Source: Treponema sp. (GTDB lineage Bacteria > Spirochaetota > Spirochaetia > Treponematales > Treponemataceae). Taken from it: a DNA stretch of 64,000 nt. Below, one piece after another: positions 1-7,186 of this stretch. Both the position numbers and the translations under genes were made by a program. The stretch lies in the NCBI GenBank assembly GCA_017962415.1, contig JAGCVK010000049.1:1-64000 (forward strand), in the 5' to 3' direction. Numbering within the stretch: the stretch's first letter is position 1; each line of letters opens with the position of its first letter. Below the pieces are notes generated by a model. The model had not been told where the DNA came from. It ran no database searches and worked only from the letters and a program-made list of their open reading frames with translations.

Positions 1-634
1 CATATGGATATGTACCTGAATCGAGGTCAAGCATAGCACCCTGAGCACCTTCGAAAAGAATGTTGTCGTTGCGGAACTCATACATTTTTGCAGCGATATT
101 TACGCGCATAGAAAGGAGCTTGTCTTTGAACTGTTCAAGGAATTTCTTGTCTGCATCGTCGAGGTCATTCCACTTTTCATCCCAGTCAAGGTCTGCAAGG
201 CGGATACCGTCGCGTTCTGATTTCATAGAATAAGTTGTTCCGATTCCGCGTCCTGTTGTTCCGATAGGGCGCTTGCGAGCTGCGTCGCGAGCCTTATCCA
301 TTTCGCGGTAACCTGGAAGTGTAAGGTGAGCGCGGTCTGAAATGAATACGCGGCCTTCCCAGTTAATGCCATTATCTTTGAGCATCTGAAGTTCTTTAAA
401 AAGTGCTTCAGGGTCAATTACCATTCCACTACCAAGGAAAACTGATTTTTCAGGGTAGAGGATTCCAGACGGAACCTGATGTAAAGCGTACTTTTTTCCA
501 TCTACTACAATTGTGTGACCTGGATTAGCGCCGCCCGCTAAACGAACAACGTATTTAGCATCCTGTGCAAGGTAGTCAACGATTTTTCCCTTGCCTTCAT
601 CGCCCCACTGGGCACCCATAACAACAACGTTCAT
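1..634 (-). CDS. purA: Adenylosuccinate synthetase, C-terminal part missing (window edge)
   Basis: This enzyme joins IMP and aspartate using GTP, the first committed step towards AMP, in the cytosol. About 211 N-terminal residues are visible and the rest lies left of the window. The start reads MNVVVMGAQWGDEGKGK, with the family's GDEGKGK phosphate loop, followed by GGANPGHT carrying the conserved histidine and a TTGRGIG segment near residue 125. The ATG at 632-634 is preceded by a GGAAGGAAG ribosome site. It diverges from guaB, so both branches from IMP start in one intergenic region. The leader of about 90 nt carries two matching hairpins, described separately. The call is firm from motif density. 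Confidence 0.95.
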   Translation of the reverse strand, partial: MNVVVMGAQWGDEGKGKIVDYLAQDAKYVVRLAGGANPGHTIVVDGKKYALHQVPSGILYPEKSVFLGSGMVIDPEALFKELQMLKDNGINWEGRVFISDRAHLTLPGYREMDKARDAARKRPIGTTGRGIGTTYSMKSERDGIRLADLDWDEKWNDLDDADKKFLEQFKDKLLSMRVNIAAKMYEFRNDNILFEGAQGAMLDLDSGTYPY

Positions 635-648
635 AGGTATACTTCCTT

Positions 649-713
649 CCGCAGAATCATCGCGGATTAAAGAGATTTTTTAGAACGTAATAACCACCGA
701 CGAATCATCTCGG
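649..713 (-). promoter_or_regulatory. Twin 17-nt hairpins in the purA leader
   Basis: Positions 649-665 (CCGCAGAATCATCGCGG on the plus strand) and 697-713 (CCGACGAATCATCTCGG) have the same length and the same inner block GAATCATC, flanked by 4-bp complementary arms. The two copies differ at the fourth arm position, C/G in one and A/T in the other, so pairing is kept by a compensatory change. Both lie between the predicted purA transcription start near 723 and its ATG. They could be RNA hairpins in the leader or two DNA operator half-site pairs. The function is unknown. Confidence 0.55.
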
Positions 714-729
714 CGATTTTTACTAAATC

Positions 730-758
730 AATATATCACAAAACTTGGGTTGTGTCAT
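730..758 (-). promoter_or_regulatory. Predicted sigma-70 promoter of purA
   Basis: Read on the minus strand, ATGACA (753-758) and TATATT (730-735) are separated by exactly 17 bp, and a TG two bases before the -10 box makes it an extended -10. Transcription would start near 723, giving a leader of about 90 nt. The prediction comes from sequence only. Confidence 0.6.
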
Positions 759-779
759 TCGTATAAAAAAAGATTTTAT

Positions 780-945
780 GTCCGGCGGTTTGATTTGCGG
801 TTTGACTTTGCTGGTGTGAGACGGGGAAGCGCCCCAAGCGTGGAGCCGCGCCGAAGGCGGCCAACGCAAGCGACCGAGCGAACGAAGTGAGCGAGGGAGT
901 GCGTAGGCTGAGCGATTAGCGAACGGCGGAAGGCGTTTTGTACAA
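780..945. repeat. GC-rich intergenic repeat, copy 1
   Basis: A GC-rich stretch sits abruptly inside very AT-rich intergenic DNA between purA and guaB. It shares ordered blocks with 4110-4262: a GGAGC..GCCGAAGG block, then short GCGAR-type units, then GGCTGA-GCG-TTAGCG followed by GGCG. An open frame crosses it on the minus strand, but its composition and lack of a ribosome site speak against a gene. It looks like a dispersed chromosomal repeat of unknown role. Confidence 0.6.
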
Positions 946-975
946 AAAATTTAGGGCTAAAATAAAGAAAAATAT

Positions 976-1005
976 ATTCCATATTGTTTGATTTTGTTGT
1001 ATAAT
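976..1005 (+). promoter_or_regulatory. Predicted guaB promoter
   Basis: A perfect TATAAT lies at 1000-1005, with a poor -35 box (TTCCAT, 977-982) 17 bp upstream. The start would be near 1012, leaving a leader of about 38 nt ahead of AGGAG and the guaB ATG. I see no purine riboswitch in so short a leader. Confidence 0.5.
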
Positions 1006-1049
1006 TCCCGATTAATATTTTTATAAAATTTTGATAGGAGAAACCACCA

Positions 1050-2555
1050 ATGGCATACTTTTTTGAAGAACCGTCGCACACTTTTGATGAATATCTGTTG
1101 ATTCCAGGATATACTGGACCGGATTGCATTCCTGCTAATGTCTCTTTGCAGACACCTGTTGTTCGTTACAACAAGAAGGCTGGCGAAAAGTGTCCGCTTA
1201 CTATGAATATTCCGATGACTTCGGCTGTTATGCAGTCTGTTTCAGACGATAAACTTGCGGTTGCGCTTGCCAAGGAAGGTGGTATTTCCTTTATTTTTGG
1301 TTCACAGACTATTGAAAATCAGGCTGCTATGGTTGCCCGTGTAAAAGCTTATAAGGCTGGTTTTGTTTCTTCTGATACTAATATTCGCCCTGATCAAAGC
1401 CTTACTGAGCTTGTTGCTGCCATTGAAAAATCAGGCCATTCAACTGTTGCTGTTACTGAAGACGGAACTTCTAACGGAAAACTTGTTGGTATTATTACAG
1501 ACCGCGACTTCCGCATTTCTCATTGTGCTGCTGATGCTAAAGTAAAAGATTATATGACTCCGCTTAGTTCTCTTGTAATGGCTCAGGAAGGCATTACTTT
1601 GGAAGAAGCAAATGATATTATCTGGCAGAAAAAGGTAAATCAGCTTCCTGTTGTTGATAAAAACGGCCGCCTTTTGAGTTTTGTATTCCGCAAGGACGCT
1701 GCAAGCCACGAAGAACACCCAAATGAACTTTTGGATTCTCAGAAACGCTATATTGTAGGTGCCGGTATTAATACCCGCGATTATATGGAACGAGTGCCTG
1801 CTTTGCTTGAAGCTGGTGTTGATGTAATGACTTTGGATTCTTCTGAAGGATTTACTGAATGGCAGCGACGTGCTTTGCAGGATATTCACGCTAAATGGCC
1901 TAACGCAAAAGTTGGAGCTGGAAACGTTGTTGATGCAGACGGTTTTAACTTTCTTGCAGAAGCTGGTGCTGATTTTATTAAAATTGGTATTGGCGGCGGT
2001 TCTATTTGTATTACCCGCGAGCAAAAAGGTATTGGACGCGGTCAGGCAACTGCAACTATTGAAGTTGCTAAGGCACGCGACGCTTACTACGAAAAAACTG
2101 GTATTTATATTCCAATTTGTTCAGACGGTGGTATTGTACACGATCATCATGTAACTTTGGCTTTGGCTATGGGTGCTGATTTTGTAATGCTTGGCCGCTA
2201 TTTTGCACGTTTTGATGAATCTCCAACTAACAAGTTGATTGTAAACGGCTCTTATGTAAAAGAGTATTGGGGTGAAGGAAGTAACCGCGCCCGCAACTGG
2301 CAGCGCTACGACCTTGGCGGAAAGAAAGGTATGGCATTTGAAGAAGGTGTAGACTCTTACGTTCCTTATGCAGGAAGCCTTCACGACAATGTAAACACAA
2401 CCACAAGCAAAGTTATTCACACAATGTGTAACTGTGGTGTTCTTACAATTCCAGAACTTCAGAAAAATGCAAAAATCACACTGCTGTCGCCAGCTTCGAT
2501 TCGCGAAGGTTCAGCACACGATGTTATTGTAAAAAATAGCATTAAGGCTAATTAA
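1050..2555 (+). CDS. guaB: IMP dehydrogenase
   Basis: Oxidises IMP to XMP with NAD+, the committed step to GMP, in the cytosol. The 501 residues have the usual IMPDH layout: a TIM barrel interrupted by a CBS pair at about residues 105-220, the catalytic loop GGGSICITR with nucleophile Cys320, and the mobile flap with Arg419-Tyr420 followed by [11 protein letters not shown]. The flap dyad and CBS insert favour IMPDH over GMP reductase. The loop after the cysteine (EQKGIGRGQ) differs from the commonest bacterial form, so this belongs to a divergent subgroup. AGGAG lies 10 bases before the ATG. An intrinsic terminator follows 8 bases after the stop, so the gene is probably monocistronic. Confidence 0.95.
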   Translation: MAYFFEEPSHTFDEYLLIPGYTGPDCIPANVSLQTPVVRYNKKAGEKCPLTMNIPMTSAVMQSVSDDKLAVALAKEGGISFIFGSQTIENQAAMVARVKAYKAGFVSSDTNIRPDQSLTELVAAIEKSGHSTVAVTEDGTSNGKLVGIITDRDFRISHCAADAKVKDYMTPLSSLVMAQEGITLEEANDIIWQKKVNQLPVVDKNGRLLSFVFRKDAASHEEHPNELLDSQKRYIVGAGINTRDYMERVPALLEAGVDVMTLDSSEGFTEWQRRALQDIHAKWPNAKVGAGNVVDADGFNFLAEAGADFIKIGIGGGSICITREQKGIGRGQATATIEVAKARDAYYEKTGIYIPICSDGGIVHDHHVTLALAMGADFVMLGRYFARFDESPTNKLIVNGSYVKEYWGEGSNRARNWQRYDLGGKKGMAFEEGVDSYVPYAGSLHDNVNTTTSKVIHTMCNCGVLTIPELQKNAKITLLSPASIREGSAHDVIVKNSIKAN

Positions 2556-2563
2556 GTTTAATA

Positions 2564-2585
2564 GGGGCGTTTAGCCCCTTTTTTT
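2564..2585 (+). terminator. Intrinsic terminator of guaB
   Basis: GGGGC (2564-2568) pairs with GCCCC (2574-2578) around a GTTTA loop, and seven T follow directly. It begins 9 bases after the guaB stop codon. Confidence 0.9.
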
Positions 2586-2662
2586 ATCTAAAAAATCTGT
2601 AACGTTCTTAATAGTTCAATGTTCTTGATTTTATTAGGTAAAAAATAATTGTTTTTTTGCCA

Positions 2663-2691
2663 TTGTCAGGATTTTGTAATTAATTTATGAT
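2663..2691 (+). promoter_or_regulatory. Strong sigma-70-like promoter
   Basis: TTGTCA (2663-2668), a 17-bp spacer and TATGAT (2686-2691) give five of six consensus matches in each box. It lies downstream of the guaB terminator and upstream of an octamer repeat and a second terminator, so the first thing it transcribes is about 100 nt of non-coding sequence. Confidence 0.65.
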
Positions 2692-2720
2692 AAGAACTCA
2701 AGAACTCAAGAACTCAAGAA
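2692..2720 (+). repeat. Tandem octamer repeat AAGAACTC (3.6 copies)
   Basis: Three perfect copies of AAGAACTC run from 2692 to 2715 and a partial copy AAGAA follows. The array starts directly after the -10 box at 2686-2691, so it would form the very 5' end of the transcript. GTTCTTGA at 2621-2628 is complementary to the unit. Confidence 0.85.
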
Positions 2721-2797
2721 GCTAATTCTGTTTTTATTGTTTAGAAATTAAGAGACACACTTATTATTCGTAAAGAATAATGGCGTGTCTTTTTTTT
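2698..2797 (+). ncRNA. Candidate small RNA or terminated leader
   Basis: A well-formed promoter (2663-2691) and an intrinsic terminator (2753-2797) bracket about 100 nt with no open frame. The RNA would start in the octamer repeat, contain a weak hairpin near 2723-2749, and end in the terminator. It could be an independent small RNA, or the attenuated leader of the lipoprotein gene starting at 2889. No known RNA family is recognised. Confidence 0.4.
2753..2797 (+). terminator. Intrinsic terminator, two-part stem
   Basis: AGACAC (2753-2758) pairs with GTGTCT (2785-2790), and ATTATTC (2763-2769) pairs with GAATAAT (2775-2781) around a GTAAA loop, with a small internal loop between the two helices. 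A T run follows. It lies 92 bases before the lipoprotein ATG and 198 bases after the guaB stop. Confidence 0.75.
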
Positions 2798-2888
2798 AAG
2801 CACTTTTTGCGAAGCAAAAATGTGCCAATCAAAAAATGACGTGTACGGCATTTTTTTGATTATATTTTTATATAAAGGAGTTTTTTTT

Positions 2889-4097
2889 ATGAAAAAAACA
2901 AAATGGATTGCTGCAGCGGCAATTATGGCAATGCTTGCAGCATTTGCTGGCTGTTCGGGTACAGTTGGAAATGATGATGTTGTTCAAAATGAGAATAATA
3001 CTCAGAATGAAAGCAACAATGATAATGTAAATCCTGCTGATTCAAATGATAATGGTGAAAATTCTGGTGATGTCCCAGAAGAAGATGTTGTTTCTATTAT
3101 ACCAGCTCTTTCTGCTATGAAAATTGATGGAGTTGACTTAGAAAAAACTGGCGAAATTCAGGTTATGGATCGAGAAGTAACAATAAATGGAGCCACGAAT
3201 ACAAATAATGATGAAGGTGTGTTTATTGAATATCGTATAGTTAAACTAAGCCCGTTTATTATGGGAAAATATGAAGTTACACAGGAATTGTATACTACTG
3301 TAATGGCTAATCAAAAGGTTATAATAAATGGCGTTGAAAAAACTCTTAATGCAAAACCTTTTGTTTGTATAGAAGAAGGAACTTATCCACTTGTAAGCGG
3401 TGAAACACAAAAACTTAGAGCGGCAGAAGGAATGTCTTGGTTTGATGCAGTATATTTTTGCAATGCTCTTACTGAAAAAACAATGAGTGCTTCTGACAAA
3501 GCATATGATATTACTGTTACAAATGTCAATGCTAATGGAAATATTACGTCTGCAACAGTAAGTTTGGTGGAAGGAGCAAAAGGTTATCGTCTTCCAACAG
3601 AAGCAGAGTGGGAATTTGCAGCACGTGGTGGAGATCAATCAAAAGCAGACTGGAATTACACATTTAGCGGAGCTGATAGTGCAAAAGATGGAAAGTATTT
3701 TGCAGATGCAAATTATGGACTTGATGCAGTAGGCTGGTATATTTATAACATACAAAATGGTGGTAAAACAAATGCTAGTAAATCAGCCATAGCTGGAAAA
3801 ACTGGTTTTGGAACACACGAAGTTGGATTAAAAGCTGCTAACAGACTTGGACTTTATGATATGAGTGGAAATGTACGAGAGCTGTGTTATGATTGTTATG
3901 GTAATATGTTTAGCGGCGGCGTTACAACAGGAACTGAGATAAACCCTAAAGGGGAGGAAAATGCTTCTTTTTGTGTTATTCGTGGTGGTTGCTGGGACGA
4001 AACTGCTTTTTATAGTACAGTTTGTGTTTGGGAACGCAATTTTAAGGGTGAATACTATCGCAACATTGGCTTCCGCGTTGTTCGCTCAGCAGAATAA
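2889..4097 (+). CDS. Lipoprotein with formylglycine-generating-enzyme-like (SUMF1) domain
   Basis: A predicted lipoprotein of 402 residues. The start was set at 2889 because AAAGGAG precedes it and it begins a clear signal peptide ending in AFAGC (Cys22); an upstream frame start at 2820 would spoil that signal. After the cysteine comes a low-complexity linker rich in Asn, Asp and Glu, to about residue 65. The rest is an FGE-sulfatase (SUMF1-like) domain: MGKYEVTQELY, GYRLPTEAEWEFAARGG, NRLGLYDMSGNVRELC, VIRGGCW and IGFRVVRS. The spaced cysteine pair of true formylglycine-generating enzymes is not evident, so a binding or structural role is more likely than sulfatase activation. Such proteins are commonly multiplied in treponemes. 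Confidence 0.85.
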   Translation: MKKTKWIAAAAIMAMLAAFAGCSGTVGNDDVVQNENNTQNESNNDNVNPADSNDNGENSGDVPEEDVVSIIPALSAMKIDGVDLEKTGEIQVMDREVTINGATNTNNDEGVFIEYRIVKLSPFIMGKYEVTQELYTTVMANQKVIINGVEKTLNAKPFVCIEEGTYPLVSGETQKLRAAEGMSWFDAVYFCNALTEKTMSASDKAYDITVTNVNANGNITSATVSLVEGAKGYRLPTEAEWEFAARGGDQSKADWNYTFSGADSAKDGKYFADANYGLDAVGWYIYNIQNGGKTNASKSAIAGKTGFGTHEVGLKAANRLGLYDMSGNVRELCYDCYGNMFSGGVTTGTEINPKGEENASFCVIRGGCWDETAFYSTVCVWERNFKGEYYRNIGFRVVRSAE

Positions 4098-4109
4098 TAT
4101 TTTTTATGC

Positions 4110-4262
4110 GTGAGGGATTGTAGCCACGGAGCAGCCGAAGGTTGCGAACGGCCACCGCAGCCAGCGGCGCGAAGCGCCGCTGGCGAGGAGGCTGAAGCGT
4201 TAGCGCAATGGCGAAAAGCCCGACCTGGCGGCGCCGAAGGCGCCGGCAGGGCACGCCCTTAT
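4110..4262. repeat. GC-rich intergenic repeat, copy 2
   Basis: A GC-rich block between the lipoprotein gene and uvrA resembles 780-945 in the order of its motifs: GGAGCAGCCGAAGG, then GGCTGAAGCGTTAGCG, then ATGGCGAA. It contains a strong palindrome, CCAGCGGCGC-GAA-GCGCCGCTGG, near 4161-4183, and a second one, GGCGCCGAAGGCGCC, near 4229-4243. It ends about 40 bases before the uvrA start codon. Nothing in it looks coding. Confidence 0.6.
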
Positions 4263-4263
4263 C

Positions 4264-4292
4264 TTTCAAAACTCTGCTGATTCTGCTATAAT
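4264..4292 (+). promoter_or_regulatory. Predicted uvrA promoter, apparently leaderless
   Basis: A perfect TATAAT (4287-4292) has a TG one base upstream of it, so it is an extended -10. A weak -35 (TTTCAA, 4264-4269) lies 17 bp upstream. Transcription would start near 4299, about 2 bases before the ATG at 4301, and no Shine-Dalgarno sequence is present. Confidence 0.6.
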
Positions 4293-4300
4293 TGTTTTAT

Positions 4301-7135
4301 ATGAAAGACGAAATGATTGTAATTCGCGGGGCGAGAGAGCATAATTTAAAAAATATTGATGTTACATTTCCGCGTAATAAGCTGGTTGTGATTTCGGGGC
4401 TTTCGGGCTCTGGAAAAAGTTCGCTTGCTTTTGATACTCTGTTTGCGGAAGGCCAGCGCCGCTATATGGAAAGTCTTTCGAGTTATGCGCGGCAGTTTCT
4501 TGGCCGTATGGATAAGCCTGATGTTGATTTGATTGAAGGGTTGAGTCCGGCTATTTCTATTGAACAAAAATCTACTAATAAAAATCCGCGTTCTACTGTG
4601 GGAACTATCACAGAAATTTACGACTTTTACCGCCTGCTTTATGCCCGCTGTGGTCATGCGCATTGTCCTGAATGTGGACGCGAAATTCGCGAGCAGTCTG
4701 TTGATCAGATTATTGATACTGTAATGTCGTGGGAAAACGGCACTAAAATGCAGATTCTTGCTCCTGTTATTCGTGGCAAAAAGGGTGAACATCAGAAAAT
4801 TATTGATGATGCTAAGGCTTCTGGTTTTGTGCGTGCGCGAATTGACGGTGTTATGGCTGAACTTGATGACGCTATTAAACTCGATAAGCAGAAAAAGCAT
4901 ACTATTGAAATTGTTGTTGACCGTATTATTAAAAGCGACGATGTTAGAAGCCGCCTTGCTGATTCTATTGAAATTGCTTTGAAAAACGCAAACGGCATTG
5001 TTATTGTAACTCGCCGCGTTGGCGACAAAGACGAAGAGGTTTTTTTTAGTCAAAAAAATGCCTGCCCGGATTGTGGTATTTCTATTCCGGATTTGCAGCC
5101 GCGCCTTTTTTCTTTTAATAATCCGTTTGGTGCCTGCCCTGAATGTACCGGGCTTGGCGAAAAAATGGAATGGGATTTTAATAAGATTTTGCCAGACCGT
5201 TCTTTGAGTTTTAATGAGCGTGCTTTTCCTTTTTTTAATCCGGATAGTGAATGGAATCATTCTATGTTTCAGGCTGTAGCCGAAGCTGCGGGTTTTTCTT
5301 TGGATACTCCGATTAGCCGCCTTTCTGCCCAGCAGTTTGATTTTTTGTGGTCTGGTGATTCTGAAAAAAAGATTCATTGGGTTTACAAAAAGCAAAGCGG
5401 TGAGGGCTTTAGCGAATATAACCGCGTTTGGCCTGGTGTATTAAACGAAATGAAGCGCCGTTATGCCGAAGCTTGGGGCGATTCTATGCGCTCTAATATA
5501 GAAGAAAAGTTTATGAAGGTTGGGCATTGTTCGTGTTGTAATGGGCAGCGCCTTCGTAAAGAGGCTCTTGGTGTTACTGTTGGCGGCAAAAATATTTGGG
5601 AACTTTGCTGTCTTTCTGTTGCTGATTCTATTGAATTTTTTGATAATCTTGAACTTTCTGAAAATGAACAGAAAATTGCTGTTCAAATTTTAAAAGAAAT
5701 TCGTGCGCGCCTTCGCTTTTTGCGTGATGTTGGCCTTGATTATCTTACTATGGAGCGCGCCGCAGAAACTTTAAGCGGCGGCGAAGCACAGCGTATCCGC
5801 CTTGCAACACAAATCGGCTCAGCCCTCTGCGGCGTTATGTACATTTTAGACGAACCAAGTATTGGCTTACACCAGCGCGACAATCAGCGCTTGATTGATA
5901 CACTTTTGAGTCTTCGCGATAACGGAAACTCTGTTATTGTTGTTGAGCACGACGAGCAGACACTCCGCACAGCCGACTATCTTATAGACATTGGTCCTGG
6001 CGCTGGTGTAAATGGCGGCCGTGTTGTTGCTGCGGGAACTCCTGCAGAAGTTGCGGCTGTAAAAGAAAGTCTTACCGGCCAATATCTTGCTGGAACTCTT
6101 AAAATGGACGTGCCAACCGAGCGCCGACAAGGAAACGGAAACTTTATCAAAGTAAACGGAGTTACAGAGCATAATCTTAAAAATGTAAGTATTCAGATTC
6201 CACTTGGAACTTTTACTTGTATTACAGGGGTTTCCGGAAGCGGAAAATCTACGCTTTTGAGCGATGTTCTTTATCCGGCTCTTAGCAACCGCATTATGCG
6301 CACAAACTATGATGTTGGTGAATGCGAAAGTATTGAAGGCGAAAAGTTTATTGATAAGGTAATCAATATTGATCAAAGTCCGATTGGTCGTTCTCCGCGT
6401 TCAAATCCTGCAACTTATATTGGTGTTTTTGATGCAATTCGCGATTTGTTTGCGAGCCTTCCGGAAAGTAAAGCGCGCGGTTATTTAAAAGGCCGATTCA
6501 GCTTTAATGTAAAAGGCGGTCGCTGCGAAGCGTGTCAGGGTGCTGGTGAAAATGTAATCGAAATGAATTTTTTGCCGGACGTTTATGTTCAATGCGAAGT
6601 TTGCGGCGGAAAGCGTTTTAATAAAGAAACTCTCGAAGTTACATACAAAGGAAAATCTATAAATGATGTTCTTAATATGAGCATAGACGAAGCCTGCGAC
6701 TTTTTTGCAAGCATTCCGCATATTGCCCGCAAACTTGAAACTATGAAATCTGTTGGTTTGGGCTATATTCAGCTTGGTCAAAATGCTTTGACTTTAAGTG
6801 GCGGCGAAGCGCAGCGTGTAAAACTTGCAAATGAGCTTGCCCGCGTTTCTACCGGAAAAACTCTTTATATTATGGACGAGCCTACAACTGGTCTTCATTT
6901 TGCAGATGTAAAACAGCTGATGACTGTAATTCAGCGGCTTGTTGATCAGGGAAATACGGTTGTTATGATTGAGCATAATCTTGATGTAATTTGCCAGGCT
7001 GATTATATAATTGATCTTGGCCCTGAAGGCGGCTTTCGTGGCGGAAACATTGTTGCAACGGGCACGCCGGAACAGGTTGCAAAGGTTGATCAAAGTTATA
7101 CCGGCCAGTTTATTAAACAGCAGCTGGGGTTATAA
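4301..7135 (+). CDS. uvrA: Excinuclease ABC subunit A
   Basis: The damage-recognition ATPase of nucleotide excision repair, which loads UvrB at lesions in the cytosol. The 944 residues match the usual length of about 940. Both ABC modules are complete: Walker [13 protein letters not shown] near the N-terminus and [14 protein letters not shown] in the second half, each with an LSGGEAQR signature and a Walker B (ILDEPS, IMDEPT). Zinc-binding CxxC pairs appear as CPECG, CPDCG and CEAC/CEVCGG. The start is ATG 4301; a TTG at 4292 lies inside the -10 box and a second ATG is at 4313. There is no ribosome site, in keeping with a leaderless message. lptD follows 51 bases later in the same direction, as in T. 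pallidum (from memory). Confidence 0.97.
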   Translation: MKDEMIVIRGAREHNLKNIDVTFPRNKLVVISGLSGSGKSSLAFDTLFAEGQRRYMESLSSYARQFLGRMDKPDVDLIEGLSPAISIEQKSTNKNPRSTVGTITEIYDFYRLLYARCGHAHCPECGREIREQSVDQIIDTVMSWENGTKMQILAPVIRGKKGEHQKIIDDAKASGFVRARIDGVMAELDDAIKLDKQKKHTIEIVVDRIIKSDDVRSRLADSIEIALKNANGIVIVTRRVGDKDEEVFFSQKNACPDCGISIPDLQPRLFSFNNPFGACPECTGLGEKMEWDFNKILPDRSLSFNERAFPFFNPDSEWNHSMFQAVAEAAGFSLDTPISRLSAQQFDFLWSGDSEKKIHWVYKKQSGEGFSEYNRVWPGVLNEMKRRYAEAWGDSMRSNIEEKFMKVGHCSCCNGQRLRKEALGVTVGGKNIWELCCLSVADSIEFFDNLELSENEQKIAVQILKEIRARLRFLRDVGLDYLTMERAAETLSGGEAQRIRLATQIGSALCGVMYILDEPSIGLHQRDNQRLIDTLLSLRDNGNSVIVVEHDEQTLRTADYLIDIGPGAGVNGGRVVAAGTPAEVAAVKESLTGQYLAGTLKMDVPTERRQGNGNFIKVNGVTEHNLKNVSIQIPLGTFTCITGVSGSGKSTLLSDVLYPALSNRIMRTNYDVGECESIEGEKFIDKVINIDQSPIGRSPRSNPATYIGVFDAIRDLFASLPESKARGYLKGRFSFNVKGGRCEACQGAGENVIEMNFLPDVYVQCEVCGGKRFNKETLEVTYKGKSINDVLNMSIDEACDFFASIPHIARKLETMKSVGLGYIQLGQNALTLSGGEAQRVKLANELARVSTGKTLYIMDEPTTGLHFADVKQLMTVIQRLVDQGNTVVMIEHNLDVICQADYIIDLGPEGGFRGGNIVATGTPEQVAKVDQSYTGQFIKQQLGL

Positions 7136-7149
7136 AAAGTAAAATATAG

Positions 7150-7167
7150 TTTTTGGAAATCCAAAAA
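7150..7167 (+). other. Small hairpin between uvrA and lptD
   Basis: TTTTTGG (7150-7156) pairs with CCAAAAA (7161-7167) around AAAT. It lies 14 bases after the uvrA stop and just before the lptD ribosome site. It lacks a following T run, so it is not a classical terminator and could tune lptD translation. Confidence 0.35.
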
Positions 7168-7186
7168 TCAGGAATCAGGTTTGATA

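Noticed and set aside
776-1129. Open frame of 117 codons on the minus strand
   Set aside because: It runs through the GC-rich repeat and into the guaB start in antisense. It has no ribosome site and resembles no protein.
2820-2888. Upstream ATG start for the SUMF1-like lipoprotein
   Set aside because: It begins inside a hairpin with no ribosome site and would bury the signal peptide. ATG 2889 has AAAGGAG and a proper lipoprotein signal.
4346-5395. Long open frame antisense to uvrA
   Set aside because: It is a shadow of uvrA codon structure, with a composition typical of antisense reading and no start signals. Similar antisense frames over mutS, clpC and recN were also dropped.
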